A DNA stretch of 64,000 bases from Mallotus nudiflorus (GCA_947683625.1 CANTUR010001403.1:62001-126000), one strand, 5' to 3'. Positions 11,398 through 24,419 are shown, numbered from the stretch's first letter. The notes: a model not told the origin generated them from the sequence alone. Numbers and translations are program-made.

Positions 11398-14300
11398 TGT
11401 CACGACCCAAAATAGGGGCCATGACCGACTCTAGAGAACGAGAATTTTTTCGAATCCGGAACCTGTAGCAAACCTAAAAATAAAATAAAACATGCAGTGA
11501 TAATAATAACCACACTTAATGCAGCGAAAATAAAATCATAAATATCAAAATAATAATTCACCATCAGGGAATTTAAATCAAATTCTTATCTCATATATAA
11601 ATAAACTCTTTAATACAAGTTTCTATTCAAATTCTCAAAATACATAACTCACAATTTATTTACAACTACTGCAGTGTCTACATTATAAAAATAAAATTCA
11701 ACACTCAGATAAGCAGTTTACATAAAGAAGTCAGGGCGGAAGAAATCCGGCGTACAGGCCTGCTACTGAGGTCTGAAGACGATGACTCTCCTGAAAAATG
11801 ATCAACAGAGGGGAGTCAGACCTCACTGAGTGAATTACTATAATATATATACATGCATACTAAATGTCAATGCACACAATCAAAAGTATATATAATATGT
11901 ATATATACAAGCAAATACACACAGATGCAATAAATTCATTTTATATATTTTTATTGAAAATCACAGTTTATAAAGGATCAAATAGAACCCTAGAATATCG
12001 CAACCTCAAAATAGTGTTAGACAACACTCTAGCCATACAAGCTCACTTATTCTAATTATATTCACTTATTTCATTTAGAAAGTAGACTGGCCCCGAGACA
12101 CTAAGTCAACTGAGCTCCAGCAGTCTGACTGTCAGTGTGATTGGCCCCGAGACACTTGGTCAACCGAGCTCCAGCAATCACATCACACATCAGATAAATC
12201 AATTCCAATCAATATCCACAAATGGTTAGTAATATAGCCTAAATGCTATAAGCGTACCGGTACGTACTCGGTCCTAGTGCTACCCACTAGGTAGCACGTT
12301 CTATTAATATCCTTCATTAATAAATATAAAACATACATTCATAAAATAAATGATGCATGAATTTGAAATAAATGGCAACATAAATCATATATATATACCA
12401 GAAATATACCAAAAGTAAACTAGGTATATTTCGAGTATATATACATCAAATAAATCCAATATAATTACAAAATAAACTAGAAATATATTCAAAAATATTT
12501 TAAGCATAATTCATTAATAAGACATGTATATAGTTTAAAATATACAGAAAATAAACCAAAAATAAACTAAAAATAAACTTAAGTAATAATTAAACCATTA
12601 TGTATATTTAATCAAAATAAAACATATATTTCTAAAATCATGCACCCTAAAGCACATATGTATAAAATAGTAACTCACACTTAGTGCGCTCCTCGAGATG
12701 GGTTCGATGGGCTTGGTCCACTATGCCTCGATCTCGGCGCAACTAAACAAACAATAAATAACGGACATCAGAATAAACCTAACAGAAAATTCTAGAAACT
12801 CGATCTAGAATATTAGACACAGAATTAGAATTAGGGTTTGACCAGATATCACGTTTTACGAGAATTCTACTGAAAATCCGACAGAACCTCCCCTATAAAA
12901 CGGACATCTCTCTACTCAAAGAGTAGAGCCGATCCTGTAAAGAAATACACTTCAAAAAATAGACACAAAAACACATTCACAACCCCTCGGTCGAACTCCA
13001 AACTACAGTTTACCGACCGGGGTCCACAATCACAGAACAATTATGGAAATACCAAAAATGCCCGTATATCACAGAAATACATTTAATAAGTAGAAATTAC
13101 ATAATTAACCTTAAAACACAGTAAAAACCAATAAAAACTCATTTATTTAGAAAAATCGTATATTATATATATAATTGAAAATAATTCACGAAAAATAGTT
13201 TTAATTAATTAAAAATACTAAATAATTTGTAGAAATCATTTTTATACCTTAAATAACTATTAAAACCAATTTAATTACATTTTTAGTCAATTTATGGTAA
13301 AATTACCAAAATACCCCTATATATATAAATATACTAAAATTACTCCAAAAATTCACCAAAAATAATATAATTTCACAAAATTAATTTTCTCATCATATTT
13401 ATCAATAATATCAATAATTAAAATCAATTAAATAATTAATTTCAATTAAAAACACAATTAACCTAATTTTCCAAAATTACATAAACCTAAATAAATTCAA
13501 AATAAATACATAGAAATTCATAAAAATTCCAAATAAATTTCTATAATTCATTTCAACACCTATATTTATCATAAAACATAATTTTATAATTTAATTAATT
13601 AATTTTCGAAAATTAGAAAATAATATTAAAATATTCAAAAATACCCAAAAATCAAAATAATCTCAAAAAACTCCAAAAAAATTCACACATGTAGATTAAG
13701 CTACTAGGATCAACATTTGTGAAGGAATTTTTTATGAATCAATCAATTCAAAGTTCAAAAAAAATCAAGAACCCTAAAATGGCCGAATTACCAAAATCGA
13801 AACCTAAGCAAATCAAGACCATTTTAAGTGAAACAAAGCTTGGAATCACACTCACTGGAGCTCAAGGAGAATAAAGAGACCGGCGGTGTCGAAAATGGTG
13901 GCCGGAATCACGTCGATCGACGTTGACTCCCACTTTCGACTTTCCGGCCAAAAATGGGCCTCCCGACGCCGGGAAACAGCTGCAGCAGGTGGCGGGGAAG
14001 GCTGGGGAAGGAGGTGGCACACCGGGAGGCACACTAATGGGAAGGGAACGGCGGCAGCAGCGGTGGAACGGCGATGGGAACGGTCGGGAGGAAGAAGAAG
14101 GAAGAATGGCAAAACCGTAAATAACTCAAACTTTATAATTTTGTTTAATATTAAATGTATATGTATATACATATACTTTTACACTATATACTAAAATAAT
14201 ATAAAATCACATACATTAAATATACACCACACACATAAAATTTAATATTTTTAATAATTTATACACTAAAAATAATTAAATATTATTAAAACTAATAATA

Positions 14301-14630
14301 ATTAATAAAATATTAGGGTAATTAATTAAATCCTAATTAAATAAATAAATACACATATATACGTTATTTAGTACTTCAAAAATATATATGAGTTCATGCA
14401 AGTCTGTAAATTTATTTAATATAATTAATAATAAATTATTTACGTAAAAATTTCCCCGAAAGTAGTATTCTCGAAAAAATTTTACGTAAAGCACTTAAAA
14501 TAATATACAATAATTAAAATAAGTTTTAAATACATATCAACTCGTAAAAATATCATAATTATATACAAAAATTATTAACATTGTATATCCCGATGAAATA
14601 TTAAAATGTTTAAAAACACGGGATATTACA
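11398..14630 (-). mobile_element. Solo LTR of family A (Tekay/Del-like), TSD ATTAG
   Basis: A 3.23-kb sequence running TGTCACGACCC...GGGATATTACA matches the LTRs of the full element at 41603-52880 along its whole length, in the same (minus) orientation. A 5-bp duplication, ATTAG, flanks it at 11393-11397 and 14631-14635. No internal sequence is attached, so it is a solo LTR left by LTR-LTR recombination. Removing it restores a sequence colinear with the family B LTR near 24490-24530. The ORFs inside (13852-14194) are in the GC-rich leader and are not genes. Confidence 0.9.
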
Positions 14631-16802
14631 ATTAGTGTTAATTATTATGAGATTAGTAATACTTGTGAAATTTTAGTAAATGTTATTTTTAATTAATTAT
14701 TAAAGAGTGTATATATATTTAAGTGTGTTATAATCTGAAATTTATGAATTATTAAATTTATTTTGAGATATATAGTGTTAATAAATATTTTAAATTTTTA
14801 TATATTATGATTATTTTTTATATATTATGATTATTTTTTGTGATTTAATTAAATTTTAGTGTTAGTGTTTATTTTATTTTATTATGGTAATAATAATAAA
14901 TTGAGATTTAAAAGTTCAATTTATTGTTATATATTATATATTTAATAATATTATTATTGTTATTATTTGTAAATAGTATTAATTTATTTTATTTTAAATA
15001 TTTTAATATGTAGTGGTGGATTTAATTTGAAAGTAATTATTTAATTCAAAATATTATTATCACTATTATTATATTTTATATATGTGTGATATTTTTTTTT
15101 CCTAATTATTTTTTTAAAAAAAGGGGGGCAGAAGCATATTTTTTTCGGATTTCACTTTTTTTTCCCTTCTTTTTCTTTTTTCTTTCTTTTTTTTCCTTCT
15201 TCTTATTATTTCTTCCGATCTGCAAAGTGCCACTGCAAGCCACCACTGAGCCTCACCAACTTCATCTCCCTCTTCCCTTCCCTTCCCTTCCCTTCCTGTC
15301 GTCGTCTGCCAGCTTCTTCCTCCCTTATCTCTGTCGAACACAACAACACAGTAGCAGTGACGCTGGCGACATTTCCGGTGGAGGAAGCTTGCTGTACAGG
15401 GCTCATTCAACTCCTCTCAGTCCGGGCAAATTGATTCTTAAGCCATTTTGAGCTTAGGATGTCCGGTAATTAATCTATGCTCAAGTTTTAGTTTAGGTCA
15501 ATTTAGGTTTTTGATTTTTTTGAGCTTGTTATGGTTTGATTCTTGCTAAATTCATTTAGAAATGTTGTTGTGTGCATCAAGAGCTACATATATATATTTT
15601 TGTTTAATTTTTCTGAATTATTTAAATTTGTGTGTTTTGGTTTTCTGATGAGTCACTGTTCCGGTGACCTCCGCCAGAAATTTTTATATTTTTAGTAAAT
15701 TTTTTAAATTATTTGGATTATGGTTTGTAAAGGAAATTTGGTGAAATTAATTTTAGATTTTTAGTTATGAAATTATTTAGTTTATGTATAAAATTGTATT
15801 TTTGAAAAATAAGGTAATTTTATTAATTATATGATTTTTATTGAATATAATGTTAATTAGTATATTTAATATAAACATTAGGCTTTAGAAATGAGAAAAT
15901 AAATTTTTTACGAATTTATAGTAATTTTGGTTAATTTTCAGAAAATATTTAATATTATGATAATTTTTGGAAAAATTAGTAAATTTTGTATTTTAATTGA
16001 AATTATTGTTAATTAGTATGTTTTGGATAATTTTTGAGTAATAAATGCTATTAAAATAATTTTATTATTTACTGTTTTTAGCTAATTAGTAATAATTTTC
16101 AAAAATATTTTCAAAAAATAGCTTATTTATTATTTTTATGATTAAAAAGGATTTTTTAGCTATTTTTATTATATTATTGTGTAATTAAAATAATTAACTG
16201 AACTTTATGTTATTTAACTTCAAGTATTCGAAAAATGGAGTTTTTACTAATATTATTTAATGCTATTTAAGATTTTATTAAATTAATGTGAAATTAAATT
16301 ATCTTTAATTTTTTATTATTCAAATAAATTGTATTGTGGTATATTATTGATTTTTATGGATTTTAATGATTTTTTTAATATTTATTATTTATTATTTATT
16401 TTTGTGTAATTTAGTTATTGGTTGGGCAAATTGTATAGTTCAGGGACCTAACCCAATAAGTTGTGCTATTGTTAATATTTAAAGTGTGTTTGCATGCAGG
16501 ATCAACTATACTTTTAATATAGAAACGTCCGTTTTACAGATGAGACTCTGTTGAATTTTCAATAGAATTTTCATAAAATGTGACATCGGGTTAATCTTGA
16601 ATTTTTAATTTTTGTCAAATTGTGTCATAAATTGAGTCATTCCTTAGAATTTTTAGAAGTATAAAATTAGGATTTCAATTCTAATGTTATTATAATTTAT
16701 TTATTTTCTATAGTTACACCGAGACCAAGGCCTACCAGACTAGACTAATCTATCTCTTTTAGAGGAGCGCACAACTATGAGTTATTATCATATATATGCA
16801 TT

Positions 16803-19800
16803 TGTAATATCCCGTGTTTTTAAAATATTTTTTACACTGTACCGGGATATACAGTGTTAATAATTTTTGAATATATATTACGATATTTTCAGGAGTTGAT
16901 ATGTATTTAAAACCTATTTTAATTATTGTGTATTATTTACAGTGCTTTACGTAAAATTTTCCCGGGACTTGCATTTTCGGGGAAATTTTCACGTAAATAA
17001 TTTATTATTAATTATTTTAAATATATTTTCGGACTTGCATGAACTCATACGTATTTTTAAAATACTAAATAAAGCCTATATGTGTAAATATTTATTTAAT
17101 TAGGGTTTAATATATATTACCCTAATATTTTATTATTTGTTTATTAATTTATTGTTATTTAATTATTTTTATTTATTATTATATTTTAAAATATTAATTT
17201 TTATGTGTGTGGTGTATATTTAATGTGTGTAATTTAATATTATTTTATTATATAGAGTAAAGTATATATATATACATATATACATTAAAAATCAAAAGGA
17301 TTTGCCAAATTACCGTTTAGCCCCTCCCTCTCCTTCTTCTCTCCCGATCATCTACCTTCACTGCGCCTCCCGTTCCAGCACGCCGGACCGCCCCTCGCCA
17401 CCACCAGCTGCCACCAACCTCCTTCCCCTTCCTTCCTCTTCCTCTCCGACGTGACCAGGCCGCCGGAAGCCCGCTGGAATGCCCGGAATCCGCCATGGCA
17501 ACAAGTTGAGCTTCTCGCCGTCGACGACGATTCCGGCCACCATTTCGTGCACCGTCGGTCTTCATCAACTCCTTGAGCTCCGGTGATTCCAATTATAAGC
17601 TCCTTTTGGCCTGAAATCAAGTGGATTTTGAGGTTTGAACTAAAACTCAATTCGGTCACATTAGGGTTTTTGATTTTTTTTGAGCTTTGAATTGATTGAT
17701 TCATGAAAAATCTCTTAAAAAATGTTGTTCCTAGTAGCTTAATCTACATGTATGAATTTTTTTGGAATTTTTGGAGATTTTTTGGATTTTTGGGTATTTT
17801 TGAATATTTTAATATTATTTTCTAATTTTCGGAAATTAATTATTTAAATTATGAAATTGTGTTTTATGGTTAAATTAGGTGTTGAAATGAATTATAGGAA
17901 TTTATTTGGAATTTTTATGAATTTCTAAGTATTTATTTTGAATTATTTGAGTTTATGTAAATTTGGGAAATTAGGTTAAATGTGTTTTTATTTGAATTTA
18001 ATTGGGTAATTGAGTTTAATTATTAATATTATTGATAAATATGTTGAGAAAATTAATTTTGGATAATTGTATAATTTTTGGTGAATTTTTGAAGTAATTT
18101 AAGTATATTTATATATATAGGGGTATTTTGGTAATTTTATCCTAAATTGGCTAAAAATGTAATTTAATTGGTTTTAATAGTTATTTAAAGTATAAAAATG
18201 ATTTCTACAAATTATTTAGTATTTTTAACTAATTAAAACTATTTTTCGTGAATTATTTTCAATTATATATATAATATACGGTTTTTCAAATAAAATGAGT
18301 TTTTATCGGTTTTTACAGTGTTTTAAGGTTAATTATGTAATTTCTACCTATCAAATGTATTTTTAGGTTTTAAGGGTATTTTTGGTATTTCTGAATTGTT
18401 CTGTGTTTGTGGACCCCGGTTGGTGGACTGTAGTTTGGAGTCCGACCGAGGGGTTATGGTTGAGTGTTGAGCTTATTTTTTGAAGTGTATTTCCTTGCAG
18501 GGTTGGCTCTACTCTTTTGAGTAGAGAGATGTCCGTTTTACAGGGGAGGTTCTGTCGGATTTTCGGTAGAATTCTCGTAAAACGTGATATTCGGTCGAAC
18601 CCTAATTCTGTTTCCATATTTAATACTCTAGATCGAATTCTGGGATTTCTGTTAGGTTTATTCTGATGTCTATTATTTATTTCTTGTTTAGTTGCGTCGA
18701 GACCGAGGGCTAGTGGACCAGGCCCGTCGGACCCATCTCGTGGAGCGCACTAGGGTGAGTTACTATACTATGTATATATACTTTAGGATGCATGTTTTAG
18801 AAAAGTATGCTTTATTTTAATAAAATATGCATAAATGATTTAAGTATTACTTAGGTTTATTTTCGGTATATTTTGGTATATTTTCAACTATATGCATGTT
18901 GTATAACTAAATTATTCTTAAAAATGCTTTTATGTATATTTTGGTATATTTTAGTTTATTCTGTATTATATTGGAATTATTCGATGTATATATATACTCG
19001 AAATATACCTGATTTACTTTTGGTATATTTCTAGTATATATATGGTTTATGTTGATATTTTATTGAACTTCATGCATCATTTATTTTTGTGAATGAATGT
19101 TTTATATTATTAATGATGAAGGATATCGATAGAACGTGCTACCTAGTGGGCAGCACTAGGACCGAGTACGTACCAGTACGCCTATAGTATTTAGGCTATA
19201 TTACTAACCATTTATGGATATTGATTGAATGTGATTATTGATGTGTGAGATATGGATTGGAGGTGTGATTGCTGAAGCTCGGTTGACCAAGTGTCTCGGG
19301 GCCAATCACACTGGCAGTTAGACTGCTGGAGCTCGATTGACTTAGTGTCTCGGGGCCAGTCTACTGTCTAAATGGATTAAGTGGATATATTTGGATTCAG
19401 TGAGCCTGTATGGCTAGAGTGTTGTCTAACACTATTTTTGAGGTTGCGATATTCTAGGGTTCTATGTGATCCTTCATAAAAGATGATTTTCAATAAAAAC
19501 ATATAAAATGAATTTTTCTGCATCTGTGTGAATTTGCATGTATATATTTACATATTACATATATACTGTTGACTGTATGCATTATCACTTAGTGTGTATG
19601 TATATATATTATAGTAATTCACTCAGTGAGGTCTGACTCCCCTCCGTTAACTATTTTTCAGGAGAGTCAACTTCTTCAGACCTCAGTAGCAGGTCGATAC
19701 GTCGGATTTCTTCCGCCCCGGCTTCTTTGTGTAAATTATTTACTTGAGTCTTATTTTTATAATCTAGACACTGCAGTAGTTGTGAATTAAAGTATTGGAT

Positions 19801-20066
19801 TTCATGTATTTTATTTTAAGAGATGTATTATATTAAAACTGGATTTGTATTAAAGAGATTATATATATGTGATGAGATGAGATTTGATTTAAATCCAGTG
19901 ATGAACATGTTATTATTATATTTATGATTTTTATTTTCGTTGCATATAATATTGTTATTGTTATTATTGTATATTTTATTTTATTTCTAGGCTTGCTACG
20001 GGTTCCGGATTCGAAAGAATTCCTGTTCCCTAGCGCCGGTCATGGCCCCTGTTTTGGGTCATGACA
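16803..20066 (+). repeat. 5' LTR of family A copy 1
   Basis: The LTR runs from TGTAATATCCCG to GGGTCATGACA, 3264 bp. A TATA-like run at about 17262-17284 precedes a GC-rich leader of about 280 bp (17320-17600). Further on are a CTAGTG/CACTAG hairpin (19140-19160) and two tandem 54-bp units, each with TGTCTCGGGGCCA (19269-19375). These features recur in every A copy of the window. Confidence 0.9.
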
Positions 20067-20084
20067 AAGTTGGTATCAGAGCGG
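20067..20084 (+). other. Primer binding site, initiator Met tRNA
   Basis: TGGTATCAGAGC begins at 20071, four bases after the LTR end. It is the usual plant gypsy/copia PBS complementary to the 3' end of initiator methionine tRNA. Confidence 0.9.
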
Positions 20085-20262
20085 AGTTCTGTGTCAGGGC
20101 TTAGTTATGTGAGTTGTGGCCCTAGTTTTAAAGTTGTGTTTTCTGTTGAACTACTGCAGTGTATTAGGTTCGAGTATGTCTTGATAAGTATTCCTTGCTT
20201 AGTTTTCTGCGTTATTCCTCCATTGTCTGTTTTGTCTGAATCTTTTCGTTTTTCTTTTCAGA

Positions 20263-23200
20263 ATGAGGAGGTGAGCGCGTGTCGCTCCACCGGTCATTGA
20301 GGCCGAGGATGATGAGTCTTTTCAGGATGAGGTTTTACCTCCTGAGCAGCCAGTTAGACGTAGAGGTCGTGGCAGAGGTAGACCTCGAGGAGCGACAGGT
20401 CACCGTAGGCAGAGAGAGTTACAGGACGAGGAGCCTGTTGAGCCTGAGTTTGATGTTCCTGTTCCTCCAGTTGTTCAGCCTGTTCAGCCTGCCTATCAGC
20501 AGGGTATGTCTGACCCTGAGGCAGCTTTGTTCTATGCCTGAGTTGGCAGGATTGCTTTTGATGGTACTTTCAATCCGTTAGATTTTCTATATGCGATTGA
20601 GACTAGGACTTGGACTGCTCATACCGAGTATCAGCGGATCATGATCGTCGAGTTGTCTGTCGAGGGACCAGCCTTAGATTGGTTCATTCAGATGATTCAA
20701 CCTTATATGATGACGATGACATGGGCTCAATTCCAAGAGCGATTTATGAGGAGATTTTGTCCAGAGCCTCTTCGTCTGAGCTATCGTCTTCGTTTGACCA
20801 GTATTTCTCGTGGAGATCGATCTGTAGAGGAGTACACCCGAGAGTTTCTTCGTTTGGGTAGATATGCTGAGGATCTGATGTGAGATCAGTATTTCGCAGT
20901 CACTACGTATGTTACTGGTTTAGGTTCAACTTTTGCTGGTATGCCCATAGCAGGCCTTACTCTCGAGTCTGTGATTGAGTTAACCAAGGAGATTGAGCTG
21001 AGGCTAGTTAGGCAGGGAGCGATGCCTGATTATTACCAGCTAGGAGTTCAGTCGAGTGGATTGCAGGCTACTCCATATTCAAGTTTTCATGTTGGTTCGA
21101 GTAGTCAGCAGCGGGGTCTGACTCAGCAGAGTCAGAGACAGCAGCAGCGAGTGCATCGGAGCAGTAGACATGGCCGTGGAGGTCAGCGTAGATCATTTAG
21201 ATTTGGGTCAGGTGCTTTGAGCAGCAGCAGTGGTCGTAGTTCTGGATCAGCGGCTAGTGTTTGTCAGACTTGTGGTAGAGTCCATCAGGGACCGTGTTAT
21301 CTGACACCACTGACATGCTTCAGATGCGGGCAGACAGGATATTTTGCCAGATCGTGTCCTTATTCTGGGTATCAGCAGCAGCAGATTTCGTGATTCCCAC
21401 AGCAGTCGATTGCTAGTGCAGCAACCGTGCCATTTCAGTTACCACCAGCTCAGCATCAGAGTTCCACTCAGTTTGTTCCACAGCAAAGTCGTGGTAGAGG
21501 TACTAGTGGAGGTGCCAGAGGTGTTGGCCAGGCTTCTACCAGTCAGCAGGGAGGTCGAGGTCAGGCCAGAGTTTTCCATCTTACTCAGCAGGATGCTCAG
21601 GTATCTAATGCAGTCGTGACAGGTATTATTTCTGTTTGTTACCTGGATGCTTGGGTTTTGTTTGATCCGGGTGCCACACATTCGTTTGTTTCTCCTATTT
21701 TTGCTTTCAAATCTTGTTGGCAAGCTTCGAGGATGGCTTTTCCTTTGTCTGTTGCCACTCCTCTGAGCGATTCCTTGGACACCGATATTGTTCTTTCTGG
21801 TTGTCCAGTTCTCGTGGGAGATAGAGAATTATCCGCTGATTTGATTTTATTGGATGTGATGGAGTTTGATGTTATTTTGGGAATGGATTGGTTATCTCAG
21901 CACTACGCCGTGGTAGATTACAGGAATAAAGAGGTGACTTTCAGAATTCCTGGTGAAGAAGAGTTTAAGTTTGTCGGTGAAAGGAGTTCAGCACCTCAGA
22001 ATCTTATTTCTGCTATTATGGCTAGGAAGTTATTGAGGAAAGGTTGTCAGGGATATTTGGCATTGGTCAGGGATACTTCAGTGGAGAAGTTATCACTCAC
22101 AGATGTTCCTGTTACTTGTGAGTTTCCTGATGTTTTTCCCAAGGAGTTGCTAGGTTTACCACCTCATAGAGAGATTGAGTTCTGTATAGATGTGGTTCCA
22201 GGTACTACTCCTATATCTATGCCACCTTATCGTATGGCTCCCGCAGAGTTGAAAGAGTTGAAGGAGCAGTTGCAAGAGTTATTGGATAAAGGTTTCATCA
22301 GACCTAGTGTTTCTCCTTGAGGTGCACCAGTTCTATTTGTGAAGAAGAAGGATAGTACCCTGAGACTGTGCATTGACTACAGAGAGCTGAATAAGGTAAC
22401 AGTGAAGAACAAGTATCCTCTCCCGAGGATAGATGATTTGTTTGATCAGCTACAGGGTGCACAGTTCTTTTCTAAGGTTGACTTGAGGTCGGGTTATCAT
22501 CAGCTGCGGATTAATGAAGCTGATATTCCTAAGACAGCATTCTGCACTAGATATGGCCATTATGAGTTTCTGGTGATGTCTTTTGGTTTGACTAATGCAC
22601 CAGCAGCTTTTATGGACCTGATGAATAGGGTATTCAGACCGTATGTGGATCAGTTTGTGGTAGTCTTCATTGATGATATACTAGTATATTCGAAGAGTAT
22701 GGAAGAGCATGTATATCACTTGAGGATTGTACTACAGACATTGAGAGATCATCAGCTTTATGCTAAATTCTCGAAGTGTGATTTTTGGATGGAGAGTGTT
22801 TCTTTTCTTGGACACGTAGTGTCTAAAGAAGGTATTCAGGTTGATCCACAGAAGATTGAGGCAGTATCTGAATGGCCTAGACCTACTTCTGTCATAGAGA
22901 TTCGAAGTTTTCTGGGTTTAGCCGGGTATTATAGGCGGTTTGTGCAAGATTTTTCCAGGATAGTAGCCTCTATGACTCGCTTGACTCAGAAGAATGTTAG
23001 ATTCGAGTGGTCAGAAGCTTGTGAGAATAGTTTTCAGTTATTGAAGGAGAAGTTGACCACAACGCCAGTATTAGCTTTGCCTAATAGTGTGGATAAGTTC
23101 ACAGTTTACTGTGATACCTCTAGAATTGGTCTTGGTTATGTGTTGATGCAGAATGGAAGGGTGATAGCCTATGCTTCGAGGCAATTGAAGAAGCATGAGC

Positions 23201-23303
23201 AGAACTATCCTACACATGATCTTGAGATGGCTGCAGTGATCTTTGCTTTGAAGATCTGGAGACATTATTTGTACGGGGTGACTTGTGAGATATTTACTGA
23301 TCA
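20263..23303 (+). pseudogene. gag-pol of family A copy 1 (gag, protease, RT, partial RNase H), five in-frame TGA
   Basis: One continuous frame from the ATG at 20263 covers an Arg/Gly-rich N-terminus, the retrotransposon gag domain (about 20560-20880), a zinc knuckle in which Tyr replaces the metal-binding His (21319-21360), an aspartic protease region with a DPGATHSF motif (21665-21690), RT with FIDDILVYS (about 22668), and RNase H with TVYCD and FTDH. It is interrupted by TGA at 20272, 20539, 20881, 21391 and 22318. No frameshift is seen in 3 kb. The RT stop sits where gypsy RTs have Trp (SPWGAPV). The copy cannot make a polyprotein. Confidence 0.88.
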
Positions 23304-24419
23304 TATTTTAAAAATGTAAATTTTAGTATGATTTATTTTATTAAATGTTTATATCTACGTTTTGATATATATATTTGGTATATATATTCGCTATATGTTT
23401 GGTATATATATTTGGTATAAATTCTATATATGTTTAATATATATTTGGTATACTTTTTTAAAAATTGATGCTACCATTTTTAAATTATGCATTTTGTTAT
23501 TTTTAATAATTATAAAATTTATTTGAATGACAGCAGTAGAACGTGTTACCTAGTGGGCTGCACTAGAATTTTTTACATACCAGTGCGTTAGATTTAGGAG
23601 TTAATACTGTGAAATTATTAATATGAGACTTGATTAATGGATTATCGAGGTTTGTTGTGAGTGAGTGGTGTGATTGTGGGAGCTCGGTTTATCTATTGTC
23701 TCGGGGCCATTTACACCGACAGTGAGACTGCAGGAGCTCAGTTAACTTAGTATCCCGGGGCCAGTGTACTGTCCAAAAATGAAAAAAAGAAATATTTTAA
23801 AATTAAGAGAGTCTATTGGCTTGTAAGATTCAATGATCGAGGTTGCAAAATATTTTAGGGTTGTGCTCCGATCTTTTACCTAAAATAAATTTTTCTGCAT
23901 TTATTATTATATAAAAGTGGATTTTAGCATTTGTATGAAATGTATGTATATATATATTATTATACTGATATTTGATTGTATATAACTTTAGATTGTATGT
24001 ATATATATTATAATAATTCATTAAGTGAGATCTAACTTCCATTAATATTTTTTTAGGATCTACTACTTCAGACCTTTCTCGTAGTACTCTTTATCGGACT
24101 CTTCCTCTCTGACTGATTTATGTAAGTATTGAACTGTCATTTTATTGTATTTTAGAAATCACTACATTAATAGTGTTATTGTGGTAGTAGTTTGTTGTAA
24201 TACTTAGAGATCTCGTATTTGAATCTTGTATAAAGATATTTTTATTATATTATGATATAAACTTTTCTATTTTATAATAATAAAATTTTAAATTCTAGTA
24301 TATTTTTGTATTATAATTGCATGTGTTTTTATTTTTAAGGCTTGCTACAGGTTTCAAATTCGAAAGAATTCCTGTTTCATAGCGTCAATCATGACTCTCC
24401 GATTTGGGTCGTGACAAAA

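Larger units (their letters stand above)
16803..23303 (+). mobile_element. Family A Ty3/gypsy (Tekay/Del-like chromovirus) copy 1, 3'-truncated
   Basis: The copy consists of a 5' LTR (16803-20066), a PBS, and gag-protease-RT-RNase H up to 23303. It then stops abruptly in the RNase H domain, where family B LTR sequence resumes (TATTTTAAAAATG). Integrase, polypurine tract and 3' LTR are missing, and no TSD can be scored. The LTR length of over 3 kb, the initiator-Met PBS and close similarity to copy 2 support the lineage call. Confidence 0.88.
11324..24416 (+). mobile_element. Family B LTR (5' LTR of a gypsy-type element), split by two nested insertions
   Basis: Pieces 11324-11397, 14636-16802 and 23304-24416 together match the uninterrupted LTR at 24420-27371 in order. 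Shared blocks are the AATATTAAATGTG start, a pyrimidine-rich leader (15150-15420 against 24720-24960), a block with GTCC(G/A)TTTTA and TGACATCGG (16520-16590 against 25930-25990), and the CTAGTGGG/CACTAG hairpin. The LTR ends GGGTCGTGACA at 24416. Without the insertions it is about 3.35 kb. The flank TAAAA (11319-11323) recurs at 27372-27376, after the second LTR. Confidence 0.7.

Noticed and set aside
13852..14194. ORFs on both strands inside the solo LTR, rich in Arg/Gly or Pro/Ser
   Set aside because: They lie in the GC-rich leader of an LTR, are not frame-conserved among copies, and are explained by base composition.
15086..15451. 121-codon Phe/Ser/Pro-rich ORF
   Set aside because: It falls in the pyrimidine-rich leader of the family B LTR; low complexity and not conserved in the second LTR.
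21665..21690. Protease motif DPG instead of DSG/DTG as an inactivating change
   Set aside because: Several plant gypsy elements carry DPG at this point as far as I recall, so I do not count it as damage in copy 1. DLG in copy 2 is more doubtful.
20539..22320. Use of TGA as a sense codon by the retroelement
   Set aside because: TGG is used normally for Trp in the same frame, and other stops (TAG, TAA) appear in copy 2. Decay from a defective source is simpler.
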